A stretch of 64,000 nucleotides of DNA. Origin: Cephalopachus bancanus. Lineage: Eukaryota > Chordata > Mammalia > Primates > Tarsiidae. The DNA lies in the NCBI GenBank assembly GCA_027257055.1, contig JAPVLO010000054.1, positions 5,270,001 to 5,334,000 of the forward strand. Direction: 5' to 3'. Each line of letters starts with the position of its first letter. Position 1 is the first letter of the stretch. The notes under the pieces were generated by a model that saw only the letters and a list, made by a program, of their open reading frames with translations, did not search any database and was not told the origin of the DNA. Positions 37,346 through 50,309 of the stretch are shown piece by piece. The translations under genes and the position numbers were made by a program.

Positions 37346-37772
37346 TATGTATGCATGTGTAGAAGTGAAGCGAAAACTCCCCCTTTGCCCTCTGACGGTT
37401 CACTGAAAATCAACTGACAAATGGCAGATTAATAGAAGAAAAGGCATACAAATTTACTTGATCATAGTTTTATATGACATGGTAGCCTTCAAAATGAAGA
37501 CTCGAAGATATAGGAGCAATTGTTCATTTATATGCTTAGGTTCAGCAAAGCATAGGCAGCAAAGAAACATGATTGGACAGAAAAGGTATGATCTAATGTT
37601 AACAGAATTGGCAGGGTAATTCAGCAAAGGCTCTCTGTTCATATTCCTCTTGGCCTCCCTGTAAAGTATTCCTTCCTTATGGCTATGGGACAAGACCTCT
37701 CTGGAATGGAAGTCTTATGACTTACAATCAAAAGGTAGGTCAGATGATTGGAGGAAAGGAGTTCTGATTTCT

Positions 37773-38065
37773 TTTCTTTTCTTTTTTGAGTTGGAGTCTC
37801 ACTCTGTCGCCCAGACTGGAGTGCAGTGACCACTCCCGGCCACCGCAGCCTCGACCTGCTGGGCTCCGGAGATCCTTCTGCCTCAGCCTTCCAAGTAGCT
37901 GGAACTACAGGCACACGCTACCACGCCTGGCTAATTTTTTGAATTATTGTAGAGATGAGGTCTCGCCAAGCTGCCCAGGCGGGTCTCGAACCCGCCGGCT
38001 CAGGCAATCCACTCACCTCAGCCTCCCAAGGCGTGGGATTACAGGCTGAGCCACCAAGCCCGACT
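37773..38065 (-). repeat. Young lineage-specific Alu dimer with 15-bp target duplications
   Basis: Full antisense dimer between perfect copies of GGAGTTCTGATTTCT at 37758-37772 and 38066-38080. Left arm has GCGGGTCTCGAACCCGCCGG, linker TTGAATTATTGTAGAGATGA, right arm CACTCCCGGCCACCGCAGCC. Open frames on both strands across it are Alu-derived. Confidence 0.97.
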
Positions 38066-38392
38066 GGAGTTCTGATTTCTATGACCTGACTTGGAGAAGA
38101 GAGCTTTTAGTTTCTATGGCTAACCTAAGGGGAAAATGAGAGGCCAGAGACCAAAGGGCAGGATAAAATCTGAGAAAGGTGCTTCCGAGGGGGGCCTTCA
38201 TTTTGCAGTATTGTTTTCTAAGTCTCTACACATGCACACATGGATATATAATACAGTTAGTAAGTACCTGAGGATTTCAATAAATATATACATTTAACTT
38301 GAGTCAAGTGATTTATCATGATGAAAATGAGATTTTTAAAAGTGATATGCTATGGTACTATATGAAGAAGATGGTGGCACCTCACAAAATGT

Positions 38393-38869
38393 CCAATGGT
38401 GTCACCATTAATTTTATATATCAACCTGACTGGGCCACATAGTACCCACATATTTGGTCAAACATTATTCTGGGTGTTTCTGTGAGAGTGTTTTCGGTGA
38501 GATTAACACATAAATCAGTCGATTCAGTAGATTGCCTTCCCTAATGTCAGTGGGCCTCATTCAATCAACTGAAGGCCTAAACAGAATAAAAAGCCTTATC
38601 ATCCTGCAGGTAAAGAAGAGTTCTGCCTGCCTGACAGCTTGTGAACTGGGTCATCAGCTTTTTTCCTGCCTTCAGACTAGAACTCAAACATTGGCTCTTT
38701 TTGGGTCTTAAGCCTGCCAGCCTTTGGAATGCAAGTACACCAAAGTACACCATTTTGAATTACACATCCTGGAGTCTACCTTGCTTACTAACCCTGCAGA
38801 TCTTGAGACTTACCTGCCTCCCTCATTACATGAGCCAATTCCTTATAATCAATCAATCTCTCTCTCTTA

Positions 38870-38925
<56 letters not shown>

Positions 38926-38965
38926 CCTTACTAGTTCTGTTTCCCTAGAGAACTCTAATACACTG
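38393..38965 (-). repeat. Old mammalian interspersed repeat, LTR- or DNA-type, family not assigned
   Basis: ATCAACCTGACTGGGCCACA, TTGGTCAAACATTATTCTGG, GTGTTTCTGTGAGAGTGTTT, GAGATTAACACATAAATCAG, TTTTTTCCTGCCTTCAGACT and GTTCTGTTTCCCTAGAGAAC are phrases of an abundant mammalian repeat whose consensus I remember in part. The strand given is tentative. The TTCCTTATAATCAATC section has expanded into a CA microsatellite. Confidence 0.55.
38873..38922. repeat. (CA)n microsatellite
   Basis: About 25 uninterrupted CA units inside the older repeat; it creates Thr-His and Val-Cys runs in spurious open frames on both strands. Confidence 0.97.
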
Positions 38966-39029
38966 TCATAAACTGAATCTTGGAGCAATGTTCTAAACCC
39001 AAATGGCATTTATTATGTTATCATGCTGT

Positions 39030-39760
39030 GCCAAGAGCTGTTTAACAGAAGATGCACAAACTCACTCATAATTAAGAAAATGCAAATCAAAACCTCAAAG
39101 AGATACTATTTTTAACCTATTACATTGGCAAGATTTTAAATGTCCATAGTACCCAGATGTGGGCAAAGAAACATTCTCATTATTACTAATGAGATATTCT
39201 TTAAGATGAATATATAGCACAACCTAGATAAATTTAAAATGCACATATAATTTGGCATAGCTATTATTCTGTTAGTAATTGACACTAAAGATAGGCTATA
39301 CATAAAGCATGTCACGTTTGGACATGCAACAATGTATGTATTTGCAAAAACTTAAGCAATCTCCCACTCCCCTATAACCTAAATATTTACTAGAAAGTGA
39401 ATAAATAAGGATAGTATGCTTATACCATATAGTACTAGACACGCAAAGAAAATGAAGCACATTTAATTTGCTGGTATAAAAATAGACACAAGATATGAAC
39501 CAAACAAGATATGGCTCATATACAAAAATCTCCTTTGTGTATATTTTTTAAAAGAATAAACATAAAAATATTATTTATATATAATATCTATATTGTAGAC
39601 AGAGACAGCCATGTAGCTCAATAGACTGACACATAAACATTTTTCTGGAAGCACACACTGGAAACTGTTATCAGTGATTACTTTGGGAGAAGAAAGACTA
39701 AGTGGTAAGTAGAGCATCTACTTTTGTAATTTTCTGTATAGTGTCAATATGTAATTATTT
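39030..39760 (+). repeat. Old L1 (L1M class) 3' part of ORF2
   Basis: AAGAAAATGCAAATCAAAAC, ATGTGGGCAAAGAAACATTC, AATTTGGCATAGCTATTATT and ACAATGTATGTATTTGCAAA keep the sense L1 order with strong decay, ending close to RNLS exon 3. Confidence 0.65.
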
Positions 39761-39805
39761 ATCAATTATTTAACTCTTATTTTTAAATACTAATTTTAAA
39801 ATTTA

Positions 39806-42019
<2,214 letters not shown>

Positions 42020-42025
42020 CTACCT

Positions 42026-42308
42026 TTTTTCTGAACTGGAGTCTCACTCTGTCGCTCAGACTGGAGTGCGGTGGCCGCTCCCGGCCACCGCAGCCTCGAC
42101 TTGCTGGGCTCCGGCGATCCTTCCGCCTCAGCCTTCCAAGTAGCTGGAACTACAGGCGCGCGCTACCACGCCCGGCTAATTTTTGATTTATTGTAGAGAT
42201 GAGGTCTCGCCAAGTTGCCCAGGCGGGTCTCGAACCCGCGGGCTCAGGCAATCCACTCACCTCAGCCTTCCAAAGCGCGGGATTACAGGCTGAGCCACTG
42301 AGCCCGGC
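42026..42308 (-). repeat. Young lineage-specific Alu dimer
   Basis: Antisense dimer with intact CpGs (GCCGCTCCCGGCCACCGCAG, GCGGGTCTCGAACCCGCGGG, GCCACTGAGCCCGGCT). Flanks ATCTTTGCTACC and CTCTTTGCTATC give an imperfect target duplication. It lies about 100 bases outside the CpG island on the LIPJ side. Confidence 0.95.
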
Positions 42309-42579
42309 TCTTTGCTATCTTAATATTCTAAATTTGTAAGTGGAAAGAAGCGGAAACATTGGTGATGCTGGGGCAAGCTTTTTTCAGTGCTTGAGTGGCC
42401 ACTATTAGCACAATAGAGAAATCTTTTGGGAATCTGGGAGGAAATGTTCTTCAACTAGCCCTGGGATTGTTTAACTGATGGACCCTCGATTTCTCCAGCT
42501 GGAAAACGGAAACAATCACGTATACTTTTCAAAATTGGGAAGTTTAAAGATATATGAGTCACCAGAAAACTGTAGGTCA

Positions 42580-42700
42580 CACTCATCTGTTCCATAAATG
42601 CTAAGTTCTATGTCAGGACAGGTTCCAGATGCGCTAAGGGATATAAAGATGAACAGAAGATGAATTTGTGCCTTTGCCACTGTGTGTATACCCTCCTAAT
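42580..42700 (-). repeat. Possible L2 3' end relic
   Basis: ATGCTAAGTTCTATGTCAGG, GGTTCCAGATGCGCTAAGGG and ATATAAAGATGAACAGAAGA follow the antisense L2 tail with decay. Confidence 0.45.
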
Positions 42701-42852
42701 GTTGTCCTGGAAGTGCTCAAAGAAAGAACAAAAGGCAGTGAGAAATCAATTATTACAGAAATAAATAAGTTACGCCAACTTGCAGATACATTGTCACCTG
42801 GAAAGCTAGAGAAACTGAACAACTGTCAGAACCAGTTAGAAAGTTGGAAACA

Positions 42853-43142
42853 GCCGGGCTCGGTGGCTCAGCCTGTAATCCCGCGCCTTTGGGAGGCTGA
42901 GGTGAGTGGATTGCCTGAGCCCGCGGGTTCGAGACCCGCCTGGGCAGCGAGACCTCATCTCTACAATAAATCAAAAAATCAGCCGGGCGTGGTAGCGCAT
43001 GCCTGTAATTCCGGCTACTCGGAAGGCTGAGACGGAAGGATCGCCGGAGCCCAGCAGGTCGAGGCTGCGGTGGCCGGGAGCGGCCACTGCACTCCAGTCT
43101 GGGCGACGGAGTGAGACTCCAACGCAAAAAAAAGAGAAAAAA
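42853..43142 (+). repeat. Young lineage-specific Alu dimer with 15-bp target duplications
   Basis: Perfect AGAAAGTTGGAAACA copies at 42838-42852 and 43143-43157 bound a CpG-rich dimer. It carries an RNA polymerase III B box (GGTTCGAGACC) in the left arm, linker ACAATAAATC and right-arm hairpin GTGGCCGGGAGCGGCCAC. It looks like one of the youngest insertions in the window. Confidence 0.97.
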
Positions 43143-43389
43143 AGAAAGTTGGAAACATTTAAAAATCATAAGTTTTTATAGTGGAAACTTTTACAAATCA
43201 GAAGTTTTACTTTATGTTCACATCAGGAAGAAAATTACCATGCATCAAATTGATGAATTAGTATTACATGTATTTAAAGAAAATTAGCGCATCAGGAGAA
43301 GATGCAGATGAACATATGTATGAGGGTGGACACCCACCCACCCACACACACACGATAAAAACCAGTTATCTTTTGGAGGGTGGGCCCCT
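43143..43389. other. LIPJ-side sequence, nothing recognised
   Basis: Includes a short CACCCACCCACCCACAC run (43332-43350), otherwise featureless; possibly the start of the mariner relic. Confidence 0.4.
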
Positions 43390-43900
43390 TGAAGTACAGA
43401 CTTGCCTGGTTAGGTAATTGTTCTAGGAATCCATCAGCATTAGTGTACCAGCTAGCGTTTTTGTGAGAGACTGCATTTGGCTTCAGTGAATTTTTTTTGT
43501 GTGACAGACAGGCGACTGGGTCTTCCACCATGACAACACACCTGCCCACACTGTGCTGAGTGTTCTGCAATTTTTGACCAAAAATGACATGATCACCCCC
43601 CGCCATACCGCACTCTCCCTGTTCACCCTGGCTTAAGCAGCATTTGTTTGTTTGTTTGCCTGGATAAAAAAAGTCCTAGAAGGGAAACGTTTTTGCAGGT
43701 ACGGAAGAGGCAAAACAAAAAGCAGCAGAAGCACTAAAAGGCATCAAAATTGACAAGTTCAAAACTGTTTTGAGCAATGGGAAAGCATCTCAGTAGGTGT
43801 ATGGCATCAAATGTGGAGTACTTTGAAGGTGACTGAAATTTAAAGATGTAGGAATAAATACATACTTTTTAATAAACAAATTATGGTTTGGGGGACACCC
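43390..43900 (+). pseudogene. Tc1/mariner transposase fossil
   Basis: The frame from 43513 reads DWVFHHDNTPAHTVLSVLQF and LTKNDMITPRH. HxDNxPAHTxxxVxxFL is the conserved block around the second catalytic Asp of the mariner DDE/D transposase. Downstream, separated by shifts, come GKRF, then coding-like sequence for an ALKGIKIDKF segment and a final EYFEGD-like end, the C-terminal part of these transposases. The third catalytic residue region (PYSPDLAP) is destroyed. Terminal inverted repeats could not be found. A dead DNA transposon copy. Confidence 0.75.
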
Positions 43901-44799
43901 CCTTGTAAATGGCCTAAGAAGACATTTTTAAGCATAAAAATAAAAGATGAAATTGAACAGAAAAATGTTGAATATATAATAAGTTACAACTTATATGTTA
44001 AAATACACAAGCCAAAATACAGATAATAAACAAATTTTTTAACATGTTTAAAGATAAAAGTTTATACTGCATAAAAAGTTAAAGACATTTTACAGAGTCT
44101 TAAAGACACAAATGACAGCCAAAAGGAAAATGTGTATAAATTGAGTAGAATTATAGGACACAAAGAAATAAGTTCAATAAGCATATGTTTCACTTTCTGT
44201 ACACATTCAAATGAAATTAGTTACCATTTTTTATTTGATGGGAATTACTTTTTAAAGTGCTAAATGTCTACATTTGCAAGGATACAGCAAAATAAGCACT
44301 GCTGAATTAGCTATGGAAGTGTAAAGGACAAATTTTGTGAAATACATATTTGATAATATATCAAAAACAAAACTATGCCCTTTAAGCCAGACATTTATCT
44401 TGGGAAAATAATGTACAGGTATACATCTACATAAAGCTACTAAAAAATGTTTAAGGATGTATAGGAAATTATAATACAGTACTGGGAAATACAGGGTACA
44501 AAACTATAGTATAATCCCAAACTTCCATAGACATACACACATATATGCAATATTAGAGAAATAGGAGAGGAAGCAAGTGTACTTATATTACTCTGTTAAT
44601 TTCAAATGTCTTATAAAGATCACATTTATAATAATTTATTTTGTCAATTACAAAGTAAAGCTAATATGCTAGAGAGAATAGAGCTTAGAATATGTTACTA
44701 AGTCCCTGCCTTCCAGCTGCTTAGTTTAGTCTGAAATTTCTTTAAAATTAAGAGCTTAAGTAGTGTGATTTGCAGGCATCAATTGCAAATGGGAAAGGA
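43901..44799. other. Sequence without recognisable features
   Basis: Strongly AT-rich, possibly very old L1 3' sequence, but nothing can be supported. Confidence 0.4.
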
Positions 44800-44925
44800 T
44801 ATTTGAGGTAATTTATTCTGCCACCACCATTTTACATGTTAATATAGACACTAAGTTGAGTTTGCCCAAGTTTGCACACATCTCAATGGTGAAGCCAAGG
44901 CTGGTCTTCATGGTCTTCTGAGTCT
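44800..44925 (-). repeat. MIR SINE relic, antisense
   Basis: TTCTGCCACCACCATTTTAC, TTGCCCAAGTTTGCACACAT and GTGAAGCCAAGGCTGGTCTT in antisense order. Confidence 0.6.
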
Positions 44926-45959
44926 GTTCTGCTCTTTTTCCATCATCCCCTCCTGCTTCCTCATTTTCGTTAGTAGTCTGATCATCTTGTGCAACTAGGC
45001 TTGAAACTTCATGATCTCTTCTTCTCTTCTATAGCTTTTCTTTTCTTATCTTTGGTATCTATCAGTCCTTAAGCCTTTTTGACCACTTCTCCCTTGTCTG
45101 TTAAATCCAAACACATCAAATGGTACAACAGAAAAGTCCTTCACGTTACACTTTACCAACAATGTAGTAAAGTGCCTGGGAACTTTTTCTTTCTTTTTTT
45201 TCACTGTAATTGGCCAACTGTAGACATTTACCATTTGAAAAGTAATTGTCAACAAATCAATTCATTACTTGACTTCAAGCAATTATCTGTTCTTATCTGA
45301 ATTATGACAGCAAGCTTTCTAATTAGTCTTATGATTCACATCTCTGCACCCAGCTTGTAGATCAATCACTACCATCCTCGAAAACTTTCTGTAGCTTTCA
45401 GTTTTGTACAAAATTAAGTTCCACTATATTAATTTAGCATAAAAGTATTCAGTAATATTTACTCTGTTTATCACTTATGTTGGTATTTTTATTTGTCCTG
45501 TGCTATAGCTAACTGAATTATTTTCTGTTCCTTCAACACATCTTAAAATTTCCCCCTTATCTGTGGCAAAAGAAAACTTTTGCTTTTGCTATTTTCTGAG
45601 TAAAACACACACCTTTTTGACTTGTGCTTCCTGTAGTTGTGAATTTGCATTCATCCTGCACTCTCTTTTTTCTTTCTCCTTATGAGCTACAGTAAACTCT
45701 TTCAAGTCAGTTATCCAGGATTGTTATGGCCATCAAATAGAGGTAGCCACAATGGTTTGTGATTTATATTACCCTCCCCTCCACCTGCACCTCCAGAAGG
45801 GTTACTTCTTATGTCAGATTTGCAACTATAGGGTAGTGGGTCTATGATTGGCTTCTGGCACTAGTGCATCATTCTAAAGAGGTAGGAATGACTGAATGAC
45901 CTAAAGAAAATTAGGATTGCAAAAAGCTGGGACAACTCTCTGGTCTAATATTTACTCTT
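44926..45959. other. Unassigned, C/T-rich, perhaps L2-derived in parts
   Basis: TTAGTCTTATGATTCACATC and similar phrases are L2-like but too weak. No exon seen. Confidence 0.35.
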
Positions 45960-46290
45960 CCTGGTCACTTTAATGTTTTCTCTTGACTTCTTTTCTATTC
46001 TTGATCTTTGGAAGGCTGGCTCCTTGAATGACTTCACTTAAGTCTGGCTTAAAAGTCACCTGAAAGAAGACTTCCCTAACCATTGGACCTAAAATAGCTA
46101 CCCAGTGACTCTCTATTCCATTAGTAATGAAAAAATTACTGTGTTATTTTCTACATATTATTTAATCACTTTTAGACATTTTCTTGCTTTTTAACTTTAT
46201 TTATTGTTTGTTTATTGTCTTTCTCCTACTAGAATTTAAGTAGCGAGAAGGTAGAAACTTTATCATATTCAATACAGTATCCATGGTAAC
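45960..46290 (+). repeat. L2 3' part
   Basis: TTAAAAGTCACCTGAAAGAA, GACTTCCCTAACCATTGGAC, AAAATAGCTACCCAGTGACT and CTACTAGAATTTAAGTAGCG are sense L2 landmarks. Confidence 0.8.
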
Positions 46291-46889
46291 TAGAATCAAA
46301 GTTAGAATTCTCGGATACTATGAAGGTTCACTGACTATTTGGCTAGAGCATGTACAAGACTTTTGAGGATAATACTTAAAGCACGATGGGCTTGATGGTA
46401 ATTTAGTTGAATGGTTTCAATTTAAATATCCTTTCCCAGAGAGTACTTTTTAAATGATATAACATGACAGTAATATAAAATACGCCTGTCAGCCAAGAAC
46501 GCTTACTAGTGCTGTAGAGTTCTCTGTCCTCGTTTAACTGAATTATTGATAACTTGAATAACCATTGATGGTATACATAGCAGTTGGTAGATGTCATAAA
46601 ATCAAGATGAAGAGAAACATATTAAATGATAAAATTGATATTTTAAGGGATTTTGACAGGCTGTCCATGAAACAAATTTGACCAAAAGACAATTGGACAA
46701 GGATATTCAGTCTTAGTCTTTTGTCTAAAAAATAATTTTATAGAATCAGAGAGAGAGAGTGCTTAGAATTTTAGTTAGCCTTAAGATCATTCTGAGTTAA
46801 TAGTATAATAGAACTGCCAAGATAAAAAGTACATATGAACCTAAGCTATGATAAATAAATTATAGTGTAAGGAACAAGAGATGTGACAG
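46291..46889. other. Sequence without recognisable features
   Basis: AT-rich; nothing supported. Confidence 0.4.
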
Positions 46890-47420
46890 TAATACACTAT
46901 TGGATTGGCCAGACAACGTCTAGAATATTATGTTCAGAAGTATTAGGTCCCAGATTATAAGAGGATCATTCAGAAACTGGTGCCATTTCAAGAAAAGTGA
47001 CCAGTATGGTAAGCAGACTTGAAATGTTCGTTTTTGAGCTGGTAAAGAGGACATAGACTTCTAGTGTGGCGACTACTTGGGAAGAACATGAACACTGTCT
47101 TCAAATGTGTGAAGGACCGTAAGGAGAAAAAGAACTGGACATGTTCAGTGTTCTAAAATCAATTGATGAAAACTACAAGAAAGTATATTCTGGTTCCACT
47201 CGAAGAACATGTTTAAGGAATAATTTTAAATAGATACATCTGAAAATACAATGAATCTCCTCAGGAATACGTTTTCCAATTGCACATTCAAGCAAAACCT
47301 GGATGTACATTTAAGCAAAACCTGGATGTGTATTTAATGGAGGATATCACAAAGAGAACTGAAGCACTGAATAGAGCGGTAGTCCTCATATTAGGGCACA
47401 TGTAAGTAAAGATATTCTAA
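46890..47420 (+). repeat. CR1/L3 LINE relic
   Basis: The string GTCTAGAATATTATGTTCAG, AAGAAAAGTGACCAGTATGG, AACACTGTCTTCAAATGTGT, TCAGGAATACGTTTTCC and CAAGCAAAACCTGGATG has the order of the CR1/L3 3' end. A 23-base unit with AAGCAAAACCTGGATGT is repeated in tandem at 47290-47330. Confidence 0.65.
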
Positions 47421-47619
47421 ATGGTAACCAGTTTAAGGGAATCAATTTCCAGATACTCATGTCTGCAAATCCCTTTATGGCAAAGCAAATTCTCCTTTCT
47501 CACCTTTCCTTTCACAATTGCTTCTTAATGAACTTTATGAAAGAAAGGCATATCTCTCATTTATCTCTGATCTTATTATGGAGGCATTGCCTTAAGGAGT
47601 AAATATCGTGGGAAAAATA

Positions 47620-48660
47620 GAGCAAGATAAGGCTAATCTGGAGTTTAGTAGGATGAGAGACAGTGTGCCATTTCATGTAATGTGTGATATATATTAGATA
47701 AACAAGAGGCAACAATTAGATAGCTAGTTGGATATAGAATTCAGCTAGTTGTCTCTGAAATTCAGGAGAAAGCATGTTTGAGAGATAATAATTTAGGAGT
47801 AGTCAGCATGAGAATGCTATTTAAAGTATGAGATTATGTGAGAGCACTAGTGTAATAGATTTAACTAAAAAAGTTACAAAGATAAAAGACAACCCAGTGC
47901 ACTCCCATATTAAGATATTGGAAGAAGAAGAGGAACCAGGGAATGGGTCTGACAAGAAGTGGCAAATGAGGTAGGAGGGAAACCAACAATGTGGTGTTTT
48001 ATAAGATAAAAGAAGTGGATCCAGGGAGAGAGAATATCAATTGTGTCATTTGCTGACAATAGGTCAAGTAAGCTAAGTCTTGAAACTTGCCAATACTGAA
48101 ATATATAATTTAATAAACAGTGGGTGAAAATGACTCAGTGAAGTGATGGGAGTGAAAAAGTCTTTTGGAATGGGTTTAAAAGAAAACAAGAAGAGAAGGC
48201 TTTAACACAGCAAGTCTAGACAACCATTTTGCTAATAAGGGCAATAAAGAAGTGTGATGGTAGCTGTCATGGAAAATGGAGTTAAAAATAGGTCTTTGTT
48301 TTTCTTTTTCTTTTTGTATTAAGAAGGCTAGATTCATTCAAGGGAAGATACATGTGTGCAATGGGCAGAGTAGTAGAGAGAGAGTATTACTGTCTACCTG
48401 GTTTGTTTTTAAGATGGGAGAAATAACAACATATTTGAATCTGATGGGAGCTATCTCATAAAGAGAAATAAATTGCTGATGTAGAAGAAAGGGGGAATAA
48501 TTTTTAGAGCTCTCCTCTTGATAGATGGTTAGGGATCTAGAACAGTAGTGGGGCATTGGTTTTAGGTAGGAGCACAAATAGGTCATCTGTGGAATCGGAG
48601 CAGAGTAACACATGCAGGTGCTATTATGGATTGAAGTGGAATGGGAGGTGAGAAGTTCTT
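47620..48660 (-). repeat. L2 LINE relic, RT region, antisense
   Basis: ATCAATTGTGTCATTTGCTG, ACAATAGGTCAAGTAAGCTA and CTCAGTGAAGTGATGGGAGT are the antisense of the L2 RT section; CTTTTGGAATGGGTTTAAAA, AAGTGTGATGGTAGCTG and TTTAAGATGGGAGAAATAAC continue the same repeat. An inserted stretch at about 48295-48390 breaks it. The open frame at 48276-48461 is not a gene. Confidence 0.6.
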
Positions 48661-49129
48661 TTCAGATTGCTTCACTTCTTTAGTGAATTAACCCATAAAA
48701 TACTGACAAAAATAAAAGTATTTTTTCCTAGGATAAAATTCTATGGGAGATCAATTTAAAAAAAGCAACAATTATAAATTTACAAAGTTAAAAGAGAGCC
48801 TGTGTTTATGCTTTTTAAATGAATAATTTTGGCATCAAATTTACGTGTTATTATTTTTATTTGGAGTATATTAATATATGTAAAGGAGCAATTGGCATTT
48901 TAAGTGTTAATATTTATAATACACCAGAAATTACATTCATTGTAAGTAAGATTATGATGAAAAAATTTAGAGGTCAAATGTATGAGGAGATAATTTAAGA
49001 AGAGCTCTTTAAGGAATCATAGAAGCAAATATATTTAAATGACATTGGATCAAGAATTGGGCTAGATCATTTCTAATGTCCTGTCCAGCATATCTAGTCA
49101 TTCAATCTAGGAATAAAATTTGTTTTCTA
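48661..49129. other. Unassigned; possible L3 tail at 49045-49100
   Basis: ACATTGGATCAAGAATTGGG followed by CTAGATCATTTCTAATGTCC has the look of an L3 3' end in sense. The rest is featureless. Confidence 0.4.
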
Positions 49130-49810
49130 TCTTTCTGTTTTACATCCAAGTCCTGTGATATCTCACATCTGCCGTCTTTCTTGCCAATCATTCCTGGAGC
49201 TGCCCAGTCCAAGGGCAAGCTTTTATTAATTTTTACATAAACTGTTAAACTATTATTGTAGCCTCCTGATTGGTTTCCCACATCAATTCATACCCCTCCA
49301 ATACACTGTGCCAGATACACTTCTTATCAGGTTATTTCGTATTCAAAGACCTTGAGTGGCCTTTTTTGTATGCCTAATAAATGAAATATAAATTATTTGA
49401 TCAAATACAAAACCCTCCACGAGTCTACAATTCTAGTGTCAACTCTTAATACTATACCTCACATGTTCTATGACCTTACTAAACTATCTGGGTAATGTTC
49501 ATTTTGTCACTGGTTTCTTCTTCCTACATTGCCTTTCCTTGTATTTCTGCTAGTTGAAATCTCATAGAGTTACTGCCAAAATATTTTCCTGATTATGAAG
49601 GAATGTTATATTCTGTACTCTGAACTCCTATAGAGTTTTTTTCTTTTGCAGCACGTATCCTGGTTTACATTAGTGTGATTTATGTGTTTTTCTTTTCCTT
49701 TTCAGGTTATGAAATAGTATGGATAATTAAAATTATTTTTTGCTTTTTGTTTTTGGCAGTGCCTTATGCATAGTTCTTATAGACTTTCAGTAACTACACC
49801 TTCAGTTGAG
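49130..49810 (+). repeat. L2 3' part
   Basis: TGTAGCCTCCTGATTGGTTT, CCAATACACTGTGCCAGATA, ACCTTGAGTGGCC, CAAAACCCTCCACGAGTCTA and CTATGACCTTACTAAACTAT follow the sense L2 order, with a decayed tail. Confidence 0.75.
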
Positions 49811-50077
49811 TTAAAGTCTATGCCCAAAGAGGCACTTGTAGATTGTGACTACAGAAGCACTCACTTAACTCTAGATATTAGAAATTGGCATTCTGTTGTA
49901 AACATTTACCAGAAGGGACTTGTCACTTCTACCTAGAGTTGTGCTACACCAATAAAGCCAAAACTCTCCCCCAAAGTAAAATGTTAATCTCTTTAAACAT
50001 AGAGCAAATATTGGGTTCAATATAGTACTACTAATTTTAATAGAAAGGTTTTATTTAATAGCATTTACCAGGAACAA

Positions 50078-50296
50078 TTCTTTTTTATTGTTATTTTATT
50101 TTAAAGATGTGGGGTACAATTCGGGATTAAATACATAAGTGGCCAACATACAGGTGAAGTTTTGACCTCCCATTGGTCCTCACTTTGCCTGGTTTAGGAT
50201 CAGGTACTCTTATTGATGTTATGTGTCCCACCCCCCACCAGCAGTGTCCAGCTACTGTCAGTCTCTTTCTTGTAGTATTATGATAAGTGTTCAAGG
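50078..50296 (-). repeat. L1 3' UTR insertion with 13-bp target duplications, long-UTR variant
   Basis: Perfect TTACCAGGAACAA copies at 50065-50077 and 50297-50309 flank a 219-bp L1 end. The 3' UTR holds an extra block (TACAGGTGAAGTTTTGACCT, TTGGTCCTCACTTTGCCTGG) absent from the 22570, 27345 and 53473 copies but related to the plus-strand tail at 23095-23225. Confidence 0.95.
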
Positions 50297-50309
50297 TTAC
50301 CAGGAACAA

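Noticed and set aside
38641..39009. Open frames with Thr-His or Val-Cys runs
   Set aside because: They are translations of the CA microsatellite within an old repeat.
42668..43030. A 120-codon plus-strand open frame near the LIPJ side of the CpG island
   Set aside because: Its second half is the young Alu and its beginning overlaps an apparent antisense L2 tail. The middle 50 codons match nothing I know and have no splice signals that would tie it to LIPJ.
42753..43169. 138-codon minus-strand frame and similar ones at 37786-38049 and 63532-63870
   Set aside because: They are Alu-derived frames typical of antisense or sense reading through SINE dimers.
43292..43606. 104-codon minus-strand frame
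   Set aside because: It is the reverse complement of the mariner transposase fossil and has no features of its own.
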